Source: CAXYVX01 sp964292495 (GTDB taxonomy: Bacteria > Patescibacteriota > Saccharimonadia > Saccharimonadales > Saccharimonadaceae). From it: a DNA stretch of 19,576 bases. Positions 1 through 6,342 of this stretch are shown here, piece after piece (position 1 is the first letter of the stretch; every line of letters starts with the position of its first letter). A program made the translations under genes and the position numbers. The notes beneath the pieces are model-generated. The model was not told where the DNA came from. It did not search any database and worked only from the letters and a program-made list of their open reading frames with translations. The stretch spans positions 1 to 19,576 of the forward strand of contig CAXYVX010000013.1 of the NCBI GenBank assembly GCA_964292495.1, written 5' to 3'.

Positions 1-52
1 ACCCGTCTACGCGGTTTTGCAGACCGCTACGTAACCGCTCCGCCAAGGCGCC
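1..52 (-). tRNA. tRNA-Cys (GCA), 3' part cut by window edge
   Basis: On the minus strand the gene begins with acceptor GGCGCCT, followed by a D arm and an anticodon stem GCGGT/ACCGC enclosing the loop CTGCAAA, which gives anticodon GCA (Cys). The T arm and the 3' acceptor strand lie beyond base 1. It sits downstream of tRNA-Gly and tRNA-Phe on the same strand, but the terminator at 84-110 separates it from them. Confidence 0.9.
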
Positions 53-83
53 GTCCCAACAATTTTAACATAAATTTTTAGCG

Positions 84-110
84 AAAAGAAAAACGCCCGA
101 ACTTCGGGCG
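84..110 (-). terminator. Rho-independent terminator after tRNA-Gly
   Basis: A stem CGCCCG/CGGGCG with loop AACTT (94-110) is followed on the minus strand by TTTTTCTTTT (93 down to 84). It ends the tRNA-Phe/tRNA-Gly transcript 8 bases after the Gly CCA. Confidence 0.75.
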
Positions 111-117
111 CTTTATC

Positions 118-194
118 TGGTGCGGGTTAAGAGACTCTAACTCTCGACCTCGTCCTTGGCAAGGACGCGCTCTAAACAACTGAGCTAAACCCGC
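118..194 (-). tRNA. tRNA-Gly (GCC) with unusual D and T loops
   Basis: Minus-strand cloverleaf: acceptor GCGGGTT/AACCCGC, anticodon stem CGTCC/GGACG with loop TTGCCAA (anticodon GCC, Gly), T stem GAGAG/CTCTT, discriminator A and an encoded CCA (120-118). The D loop reads AGTTGTTTA, so the second G of the usual GG (position 19) is U. The T loop is TTAGAGT, so C56 is A. Both changes together restore a Watson-Crick U19:A56 pair. All stems pair (G49-U65 is a wobble), so it does not look like a degenerate gene. Confidence 0.93.
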
Positions 195-241
195 AAATTG
201 TTAACTTAATGATTCTAACAAATCTCTCAAGAATCATCAAA

Positions 242-317
242 TGGTGGCTCCTCCCAGACTTGAACTGGGGACACAAGGCTCTTCAGGCCTCTGCTCTACC
301 AACTGAGCTAAAGAGCC
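242..317 (-). tRNA. tRNA-Phe (GAA)
   Basis: Minus-strand cloverleaf: acceptor GGCTCTT/AGGAGCC, anticodon loop CTGAAGA (GAA, Phe), T loop TTCAAGT, D loop with the normal GG, discriminator A and encoded CCA (244-242). It is first in the tRNA-Phe/tRNA-Gly unit, with 47 bases between the two genes. Confidence 0.95.
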
Positions 318-358
318 ACACATGTTCTTTTCGCGAAATCACATAAAAGAACTTTATT

Positions 359-386
359 ATTTTACCAAACTTTTTCAAAAACACAA
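359..386 (-). promoter_or_regulatory. Promoter of the tRNA-Phe/Gly unit
   Basis: On the minus strand, TTGTGT (386-381), a 16-base spacer and TAAAAT (364-359) preceded by TGG form an extended -10 promoter. The leader up to tRNA-Phe contains an 8-bp inverted repeat (GTTCTTTT 324-331, AAAAGAAC 345-352) that flanks a TTCGCGAA copy. Confidence 0.6.
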
Positions 387-421
387 AAAAATTATTTTAC
401 TGGGGCGAAAATGAAAATCAC

Positions 422-449
422 TTGATTTTTTTTGCGAAAAATATATAAT
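422..449 (+). promoter_or_regulatory. Promoter of the lemA operon
   Basis: TTGATT (422-427), 16-base spacer, TATAAT (444-449). A perfect AAGGAGG ribosome binding site follows at 468-474, four bases before the lemA ATG. Confidence 0.65.
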
Positions 450-478
450 CGTAATCACAAAGTAATTAAGGAGGATAT

Positions 479-1045
479 ATGCCTATTTGGGTTTGGATAA
501 TTATAGCAATAGTGGCGATTTTACTGATTGCAGTAATCGCGATTTACAACGGTTTGGTGCGTTTGAAGATTCGCGTTGATGAAGCTTGGAGCGATATTAC
601 GGTTCAGCTAAAAAGGCGCGCAGATTTGATCCCGAACTTGGTTGAGAGTGTCAAAGGTTATGCAAAACACGAATCCACGATTTTTGAAAATGTCGCGGCG
701 GCTCGCAGTTCTATGATGAGCGCGAAAGGTGTTAAAGAAACCGCAAAAGCCGAAGGCGAATTTGAGGGCGCGCTAAAATCTCTGTTCGCTGTTGCTGAAG
801 CTTACCCGCAATTACAGGCCAGCCAGAACTTTCAGCAGTTGAGCGCTGAATTGACGGATACAGAAGACAAAATTCAGGCTTCTCGTCGCTTTTACAACGG
901 CGGTGTGCGAGATTTGAACACGAAGATTCAGGTTTTCCCGAGTAATGTGTTTGCTGGCATGATGGGCTTCAAACAACGTGATTTTTACGAAGTTTCCGAT
1001 GATGAATCTGCAAAAATCCAAAATGCGCCAGAAGTGAAACTTTAA
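479..1045 (+). CDS. lemA: LemA family membrane protein
   Basis: A 188-residue LemA-family protein. Residues 5-24 form one hydrophobic N-terminal helix, and the rest is helical, as in the family. The family signature is seen around residues 25-70 (YNGLVRLKIRVDEAWSDI, then LKRRADLIPNLVESVKGY). Length and start are typical, and the ATG has a strong Shine-Dalgarno sequence. LemA proteins expose an N-terminal peptide outside the membrane and carry a helical bundle; their molecular role is unsettled, but the gene is very often next to the protease HtpX, as it is here 17 bases downstream. The two probably act together in membrane quality control; this is inferred from their linkage. Confidence 0.93.
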   Translation: MPIWVWIIIAIVAILLIAVIAIYNGLVRLKIRVDEAWSDITVQLKRRADLIPNLVESVKGYAKHESTIFENVAAARSSMMSAKGVKETAKAEGEFEGALKSLFAVAEAYPQLQASQNFQQLSAELTDTEDKIQASRRFYNGGVRDLNTKIQVFPSNVFAGMMGFKQRDFYEVSDDESAKIQNAPEVKL

Positions 1046-1062
1046 GTCTTACGGTCGTAAAA

Positions 1063-1938
1063 ATGTATAAATCAATTTCGCGAAATAAACGCAACACAGT
1101 TTTGATTATGGCTGTGTTTTTCGCGATAATTGGCGGTCTTGGCTGGCTGGCTGGCTATATCTACCAGTCGCCGCAAATCACGATTATGGTCGTTATCATC
1201 GCTGCGCTTTATGCTTTTATACAATTTTTTACAGCTGGGCGGGTTGCGATGGCCGTCAACGGCGGACGAGAAATTTCAAAGCGCGATTTTCCGGAGCTTT
1301 ATAATATTGTTGAGAATTTAGCGATCACCGCTGGCCTTCCGACGCCGCGCGTTTTTGTGATTGATGATCCAGCTCCAAATGCTTTTGCGACCGGGCGAAA
1401 TCCAAAAAACAGCTTGGTTGGTGTCACGACGGGTTTGCTGGAAATAATGAATAAACGCGAACTTCAAGCGGTTCTCGCGCACGAAATGTCTCATGTTCAG
1501 AACTACGATATTTTGGTCAGTATGATTGTTTTTGGACTGGTAAGCGCCATCGGAATGCTGTGCGATTTGTTTATCAGGATGACGTTTTTTTCAAAAAATG
1601 ATCGCGAAAGTAATAACTCGCCTATGATGATTGTTGGTTTGATTGCGGCAGTTATTTCCCCATTTATAGCGTTTGTCGTTCAGATGGCAGTGAATCGTCA
1701 GCGGGAATATCTCGCCGATGCAAGCGGAACTTTGCTTGACCGCGATCCTGACGCGATGATTTCTGCCCTGGAAAAACTAAAAGGCGCGGAACGGCCGATG
1801 AAAAGGCAGAATTCTTCAACCGCACACATGTTTTTCGCGAATCCGCTCAAAGCTGGATTCTTGACGAAACTTTTCTCTACGCACCCACCGCTTGACGACA
1901 GAATTAAACGAATCAAGGATAACGCTGCTAAAATGTAG
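1063..1938 (+). CDS. htpX: HtpX-type membrane zinc metalloprotease (M48)
   Basis: A 291-residue M48 peptidase that degrades damaged membrane proteins at the cytoplasmic face. Two N-terminal membrane helices (about 14-35 and 37-58) precede the zinc site HEMSH (140-144), whose third ligand is E215 in NRQREYLADA. Two more hydrophobic segments lie between them (about 151-171 and 188-210). The C-terminal THPPLDDRIKRI is typical of HtpX. All catalytic residues are present. It has no clear Shine-Dalgarno site and starts 17 bases after lemA stops, so it is probably read from the lemA transcript. Confidence 0.94.
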   Translation: MYKSISRNKRNTVLIMAVFFAIIGGLGWLAGYIYQSPQITIMVVIIAALYAFIQFFTAGRVAMAVNGGREISKRDFPELYNIVENLAITAGLPTPRVFVIDDPAPNAFATGRNPKNSLVGVTTGLLEIMNKRELQAVLAHEMSHVQNYDILVSMIVFGLVSAIGMLCDLFIRMTFFSKNDRESNNSPMMIVGLIAAVISPFIAFVVQMAVNRQREYLADASGTLLDRDPDAMISALEKLKGAERPMKRQNSSTAHMFFANPLKAGFLTKLFSTHPPLDDRIKRIKDNAAKM

Positions 1939-1952
1939 TTTTAAGGGAAAAT

Positions 1953-3275
1953 ATGGCTGAAAAACAAGTGAAAAAATCAAGAAAATCTCGCGTTAAGTCT
2001 GAATTTTTGGCACGAGAAATTTCTTCAAGAGAAGAAAATTTAGCTTTGAAAATTGCAAATATTCGCGAAAATAAAAACGATTTGGAAGCGCAAGCTCGCG
2101 AAAAAATCGAGAGGCGAATTAAAAAACTTGAAAAGCGAAATGCTCGCATTAAATTGGATCAAGACATGAAGTTTTCAGATCAAAATTCGAGCCAATTCGC
2201 GAAAAAACATCCGAAAATATATTCTCTCTTAATACCATTTTTATTTATTAAGCGAAAAATTTCGCGAAAAATCAAAAAATATCGCTCCGTGCGCCCGCAT
2301 CGTTCGTTTAAATTGACGCCTCGTTCTCAAACAAAACGCGGCATTGAAGGGATTGGCGGATACCTTAGTTTTAGCGGAAATGTTTGGCGGTTTATCTCTG
2401 TAAATCGTTGGATGTACATAAAATTTTTCTTGGTTTTTCTATTATTCGCGACCCTGATTATTGGTTTTTTGAGCCAAGATAACTTCAATGCGCTGAGGGA
2501 ATCGCTAAATAGTTCTCACGAAGGCGCATTTTATTCGTTCGTTGCGCTGTTTTCTGGCGCGTTGACAGGGACGAGTGGGGCAGGGTCATATCTCGGAGCA
2601 AGCGCGCCAATCGCGATGGTTTTGCTTTTTTCGTATGGCTGGCTGGCTTTGGTGTTTATCGTTCGCGAAATAAAAAACGGCAATCGCAAGGGTTTGAAAT
2701 TGCGCGACGGAATTTACGGCGGCGGGTCGAGTGTTTTATCGATGATTTGCTTGATGTTCACGATTGTCGTTCAAGCGATTCCGTTTTCAATTGTGATGAT
2801 GATTTACAGCTCTTTGTCATCTGTCGGCGTGATTAACGGCGATGTCGCGATTGAAAATATGGCGGCGTGGTGTGTTTTGGCGACCACCGCGGTGCTGACG
2901 CTTTATTGGATGGTGCCGACATTTTTGGCGATGGTTGTCGTAAGCCTCCCGGGCGTATATCCTTTCGTTGCGCTGAAAATCGCCGGCAACATGGCAGTTT
3001 CGCGGCGCCTGAAAATCCTCTACCGATTGTTTGCGATGGCGGTCCCGGTGGCGCTGATGTGGATTTTGATCCTCGGTGCGGCGATTGGTTTTGACACTGT
3101 TCTTGTCGCATGGAAAATCACATGGTTCCCGCTTGTGCCGATCGCCGTGCTTTTACTGATTTCGCTTTCCGTGATTTGGTGTGCAACATATATTTATTTA
3201 CTGGTTGATAAAATCATCTCTGATCAATCGCCCGAAGTTCCGCAAAAACTGCCAAAACGCAATGTTAAAAAATAA
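1953..3275 (+). CDS. Uncharacterised six-helix membrane protein with basic coiled-coil N-terminus
   Basis: A 440-residue protein that I do not recognise. Residues 1-75 are strongly basic and acidic with a coiled-coil look (many K, R and E). Residues 100-130 are a basic linker. About six membrane helices follow (near 153-173, 216-236, 258-284, 303-330, 358-379, 391-417). The segment around YPFVALKIAGNMAVSRR (336-352) recalls the loop before a late helix in DUF975-like multi-helix membrane proteins, but this is only a resemblance. The tail is basic. It begins 14 bases after htpX, with AAGGGA as a weak ribosome binding site, so it is the third gene of the lemA-htpX unit and may be part of the same membrane maintenance function. 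Confidence 0.8.
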   Translation: MAEKQVKKSRKSRVKSEFLAREISSREENLALKIANIRENKNDLEAQAREKIERRIKKLEKRNARIKLDQDMKFSDQNSSQFAKKHPKIYSLLIPFLFIKRKISRKIKKYRSVRPHRSFKLTPRSQTKRGIEGIGGYLSFSGNVWRFISVNRWMYIKFFLVFLLFATLIIGFLSQDNFNALRESLNSSHEGAFYSFVALFSGALTGTSGAGSYLGASAPIAMVLLFSYGWLALVFIVREIKNGNRKGLKLRDGIYGGGSSVLSMICLMFTIVVQAIPFSIVMMIYSSLSSVGVINGDVAIENMAAWCVLATTAVLTLYWMVPTFLAMVVVSLPGVYPFVALKIAGNMAVSRRLKILYRLFAMAVPVALMWILILGAAIGFDTVLVAWKITWFPLVPIAVLLLISLSVIWCATYIYLLVDKIISDQSPEVPQKLPKRNVKK

Positions 3276-3286
3276 CTCCAACCGAA

Positions 3287-3295
3287 TGATATAAT
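3287..3295 (+). promoter_or_regulatory. Extended -10 promoter of ligA
   Basis: TGATATAAT with TG at 3287-3288 and TATAAT at 3290-3295. No good -35 is seen. The expected start of transcription is near 3302, which falls on an ATG that opens a 20-codon frame (3302-3364) overlapping the ligA start. Confidence 0.6.
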
Positions 3296-3353
3296 ATTTC
3301 TATGACAACAAGTCTTTTATTTCAACAAAAATATTTCGCGAAAGGTGCGAAAA

Positions 3354-5459
3354 ATGCACGATAGTGGAAAACGCGCGCGCGAACTTCGCGATGTTTTGAC
3401 GAAATATCAGCGCGAATATTATATTGAGAGCCAGCCGAGCGTGGAAGATTCCATCTACGATTCTCTGATGAACGAGCTTCGTGAAATTGAAAAAAATCAC
3501 CCAGAACTCAAAACCCTGGATTCTCCAACTCAGCGAATCGGCGACAAACCGCTTGAAAAATTTGAGAAATACACTCACAAAAACCGCATGATTTCCATTC
3601 AGGACACTTTTTCTGCGGAGGAAGCTAATGCTTGGTATGAGAGGATTTCGGATTTCGCTCGGAAAAATTTCGCCACAAATCGGCTTGAAGAATTTTACGA
3701 AAGCGAGTTTTGGACCGACACGAAAAAAGACGGTCTTGCATGCTCGCTTCATTACCAAGACGGAATTTTAGATTTTGCGGTAACGCGCGGCGACGGTTTT
3801 GTCGGTGAAATTATCACGGAAAATGTGCGGACAATCCCGACCGTTCCACTGAGATTAAAAGAAGATAGTTTTGCGCACGGGCATACGGAAATCAGGGGTG
3901 AAATCATCATGTGGAAAGACGATTTCGCGAAATTAAACGCGTCTCAAAGGGCAAAAGGTGAATCAGAATTCGCGAATCCGCGCAATCTCGCAGCTGGAAC
4001 TGTCCGCCAGCTCGACTCAAAAATTGCTGCCGGCAGAAAGTTGCATTTTATGCCGTATGATTTAATTCGCGATGATTCATCAGAGGTGCCGACGAACGAA
4101 TTTGCCTATAAAAAATTCGCGAAACTTGGCTTCCAGTTGCGAACGGATGACCAGAAAAAGTTTAAGAAATTTTCCGACGTGGTGGATTTCGCAAAAAATG
4201 TTTATCCAGACGAGCGCGAAAAACTGCCTTATAATGTTGACGGATTGGTGATAAAAATCAATTCGCGAAACGTTTTTGACGCGCTCGGAATTGTCGGAAA
4301 ATTCCCGCGCGGCTGCATCGCCTACAAATATCCAGCGGAGACAGCCGCCACAAAAGTTCGCGATATTGTCATCTCAATTGGGCGAACCGGCGCGGCCACA
4401 CCGGTGGCGGTTTTTGATCCGGTTGTTGTTGCTGGCACAACAGTTCAGCATGCTAGCTTGCACAACGCTGACGAAATCGCGCGGCTTGACGTGAGAATTG
4501 GCGACACGGTCGTCATTTACAAGGCCGGGGAAATCATCCCGCAGGTTCAATCGGTTTTAATGGAATTTCGCGAAAATTCAGATAATGAGTCGGATGAATC
4601 TTCGCAACCGACCAATTTTAAGAACTTATTGGCCGAACAATATCCAGAATTGCAATTTGAGCGCGCCAGCGGCGAGGCGGTTTATCGCGTGAAAAATTTT
4701 GGCGATTCTTCGGAAGTTTTGTCGCGAAATATTGAACATTTTGCGAGCCGCGGCGCGCTTGATATTGAAAATCTCGGCAAAAAATCCGTCAAGTTTTTGG
4801 TCAAAGAAAAACTTGTTTTGGATTTGGCGGATATTTACAAGTTGCGAAAATCAGATCTTGAAAATCGCGAAAATTGGGGAGAAATTTCTGCGCGGAATTT
4901 GGTGGAAGCGGTTCAAAACAAGAAAAATCCGGATTTCGCGAAGTTTTTGTATGGTGTCGGAATCCGGCATATTGGGCAAAAAACTGCGCAGGATCTTGCG
5001 AAAAATTTTGTGGACATGACGCATCTCGGGCTTGCAGATGAAGATAAATTGCTGGCGATTGACGGGATTGGCGGAATTGTCGCAAAGTCGATCTTGGCGT
5101 GGTTTTCAGATGAAGAAAACGTGAAATTGCTTGAAAAATTCGCGAATCTTGGCGTTGAAACCACGAACGAGTATTTTGTGAAAAATGACAACGGGGAATT
5201 CACGAAAAATGAAAATGATGGGAAATTGAGCGGGAAAAACTTCGCGATTACAGGGAGTTTAATCTCAATGTCGCGAGACGAAGCTGCGGATAAAATTCGC
5301 GAACAAGGCGGAAATTTTCAGACTTCTGTCGGTGCTAAAACAGATTTTCTTGTGGCTGGCGATCCTTCAAAACTCGGAAATTCCAAACGAGAAAAAGCCG
5401 CGAAATTCGGTACGGAAATTATCAGCGAAGACGAGTTTTTGGTGATGGTAAACCGTTGA
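3354..5459 (+). CDS. ligA: NAD-dependent DNA ligase LigA
   Basis: Seals DNA nicks in replication and repair using NAD+. From this ATG it is 701 residues. In order: Ia domain with the YYIE/YDSLMNEL region (about 20-45), adenylation domain with nucleophile K124 in KKDG (124-127), TRGDG (144-148), the NVDGLVIKI motif (294-302), an OB fold, helix-hairpin-helix repeats (IRHIGQKTA and the DGIGG region) and a C-terminal BRCT domain with LSGKNFAITG. The zinc finger between OB fold and hairpins, normally four cysteines, is absent: residues 420-460 contain no cysteine, and the whole protein has only C130 and C321. I choose ATG 3354 because AAAGGTG lies six bases before it; a GTG at 3345 in frame is the alternative. 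The gene ends with TGA. Confidence 0.95.
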   Translation: MHDSGKRARELRDVLTKYQREYYIESQPSVEDSIYDSLMNELREIEKNHPELKTLDSPTQRIGDKPLEKFEKYTHKNRMISIQDTFSAEEANAWYERISDFARKNFATNRLEEFYESEFWTDTKKDGLACSLHYQDGILDFAVTRGDGFVGEIITENVRTIPTVPLRLKEDSFAHGHTEIRGEIIMWKDDFAKLNASQRAKGESEFANPRNLAAGTVRQLDSKIAAGRKLHFMPYDLIRDDSSEVPTNEFAYKKFAKLGFQLRTDDQKKFKKFSDVVDFAKNVYPDEREKLPYNVDGLVIKINSRNVFDALGIVGKFPRGCIAYKYPAETAATKVRDIVISIGRTGAATPVAVFDPVVVAGTTVQHASLHNADEIARLDVRIGDTVVIYKAGEIIPQVQSVLMEFRENSDNESDESSQPTNFKNLLAEQYPELQFERASGEAVYRVKNFGDSSEVLSRNIEHFASRGALDIENLGKKSVKFLVKEKLVLDLADIYKLRKSDLENRENWGEISARNLVEAVQNKKNPDFAKFLYGVGIRHIGQKTAQDLAKNFVDMTHLGLADEDKLLAIDGIGGIVAKSILAWFSDEENVKLLEKFANLGVETTNEYFVKNDNGEFTKNENDGKLSGKNFAITGSLISMSRDEAADKIREQGGNFQTSVGAKTDFLVAGDPSKLGNSKREKAAKFGTEIISEDEFLVMVNR

Positions 5460-5486
5460 TTTTTTTTGGAAAAATATTCTTAATAA

Positions 5487-5514
5487 AAAAATTCGCGAAT
5501 ATTCGCGAATTTTT
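5487..5514. terminator. Bidirectional terminator between ligA and the RRM gene
   Basis: A perfect 14-bp inverted repeat with no spacer (5487-5500 and 5501-5514) made of two TTCGCGAA copies and flanked by A and T runs on both sides. It can end ligA on the plus strand and the RNA-binding protein gene on the minus strand. Confidence 0.7.
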
Positions 5515-5529
5515 ATTTTTTGGTATAAA

Positions 5530-5928
5530 TTACCAGTTGCGCTGTCGGAAGCTGTTGCCACGGTTGTCGTCGCCGCCGAAGCTGCGTCGCTGTCCGCCGC
5601 CGTTGCCGCCACGGTAGCCACCGCCACGGTTGTCGTCGCGTCGTGGGCGGAAACCACCTTCGCGTCGTCCGCCTTCTTTTGGTCCTGCGCTCTGAGCAAC
5701 AGAAACGTTGATTTGGCGGCCGTCGAGATCTTTTCCGTCGGCACCAGCAACTGCTTTGTCGGCATCTTCGTCATTCGCGAATTCGACGAATCCAAATCCG
5801 CGTGAGCGGTGGCTTTCGCGGTCAGTCACGACTGAAGCGCTAGAAACTTCTCCAAACTGAGAGAAGAATTCTTTAAGGCTGTCATCATTTGTCGCCCATG
5901 CGAGCGATCCAATAAAAAGTTTTTTCAC
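5530..5928 (-). CDS. RRM-domain, glycine-rich RNA-binding protein
   Basis: A 132-residue protein with one RNA recognition motif (residues 2-80). RNP2 is LFIGSL (4-9) and RNP1 is RGFGFVEF (43-50), both with intact aromatic residues. Residues 85-132 are an RGG-like, glycine- and arginine-rich tail. Proteins of this build bind single-stranded RNA and act as RNA chaperones, often under cold stress; which RNAs it binds is not known. The start is GTG at 5928, with AAAGGA seven bases upstream. A five-codon frame (ATG at 5942) ends in a TGA that overlaps this GTG. It stands alone, convergent to ligA. Confidence 0.93.
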   Translation of the reverse strand: MKKLFIGSLAWATNDDSLKEFFSQFGEVSSASVVTDRESHRSRGFGFVEFANDEDADKAVAGADGKDLDGRQINVSVAQSAGPKEGGRREGGFRPRRDDNRGGGYRGGNGGGQRRSFGGDDNRGNSFRQRNW

Positions 5929-5941
5929 TTTTTTCCTTTCA

Positions 5942-5959
5942 TGTCCATCTGTCTGGACA
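5942..5959 (-). promoter_or_regulatory. Hairpin in the leader of the RRM gene
   Basis: TGTCCA/TGGACA with a six-base loop, placed on the minus strand just before the ribosome binding site of the RRM gene. A TATAAA (about 5970-5965) is a possible -10 upstream, so the hairpin would lie near the 5' end of the mRNA. Its position suggests post-transcriptional control, but this is inferred. Confidence 0.35.
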
Positions 5960-6063
5960 ATTAATTTATACTTGCCGTGCCGCGCCCCAAAGTTCTTTTA
6001 AAGGAAAATCGTGAATCGTACTGCGACGCTATCATAACATTTTTCGCAAAAAAATAAAAGCGC

Positions 6064-6092
6064 TTGCATTGTGAAAAAACTTATGTTAAACT
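6064..6092 (+). promoter_or_regulatory. Strong sigma70-type promoter of the 6100-6310 RNA
   Basis: TTGCAT (6064-6069), exactly 17 bases, then TAAACT (6087-6092) with TGT before it (extended -10). No ribosome binding site or convincing reading frame follows. Confidence 0.65.
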
Positions 6093-6098
6093 GTCCTT

Positions 6099-6310
6099 GT
6101 TGATACGTATGGGGTGGCAAAAAGTTGCTCCATTCGGAAAATAAAAACGAAAAAGCCCCTGGGTGGGCGCGTAGCAACGAAAGTTTCACAGAATTTGTTT
6201 TGTGAGGCGCTTGGAAAACCGAAATTTTCGGACGATCGGAAACCTGAAATAAAAATCGGGCGCTATAAAAATAAAACTCCGCAACTTCTCCGTCGGAGTT
6301 TTTATTTTTT
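6099..6310 (+). ncRNA. Putative structured RNA of about 210 bases, or leader of the ATPase gene
   Basis: The stretch has a promoter at its left edge and a Rho-independent terminator at its right edge, and no frame in between looks coding. Hairpins I can draw: 6111-6131 (GGGGTGGC/GTTGCTCC with several G-U pairs), 6155-6168 (GCCC/GGGC), 6187-6205 (TCACA/TGTGA), 6219-6231 (CCGAA/TTCGG) and CCTGA/TCGGG (6243-6260). GTTGCT (6124-6129) and AGCAAC (6173-6178) could also pair over a distance. I could not match it to 6S RNA, tmRNA, RNase P RNA, SRP RNA or a known riboswitch. Because it ends 33 bases before a cation ATPase gene, it could be a metal-sensing attenuator; the ATPase has its own likely promoter, which favours a separate small RNA. 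Confidence 0.5.
6273..6310 (+). terminator. Terminator of the 6099-6310 RNA
   Basis: AAAACTCCG (6273-6281) pairs with CGGAGTTTT (6294-6302), followed by TATTTTTT. The stem is 9 bp with a 12-base loop. Confidence 0.75.
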
Positions 6311-6327
6311 ACTGTTTTCAAACTTTT

Positions 6328-6336
6328 TGTTATTAT
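6328..6336 (+). promoter_or_regulatory. Extended -10 promoter of a leaderless ATPase transcript
   Basis: TGTTATTAT: TG at 6328-6329, TATTAT at 6331-6336. The expected transcription start is base 6343, the A of the ATPase ATG. Confidence 0.5.
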
Positions 6337-6342
6337 ATAAGA

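Noticed and set aside
3354..5459. Recoding of TGA as glycine, as in some CPR lineages.
   Set aside because: ligA ends with TGA in the right place after its BRCT domain, and no gene has internal TGA codons.
6159..6175. GGGTGGGCGCG resembles the T-box core GGGTGGNACCGCG.
   Set aside because: No specifier stem or matching 3' half is found, and the downstream gene is an ATPase, not a tRNA-related gene.
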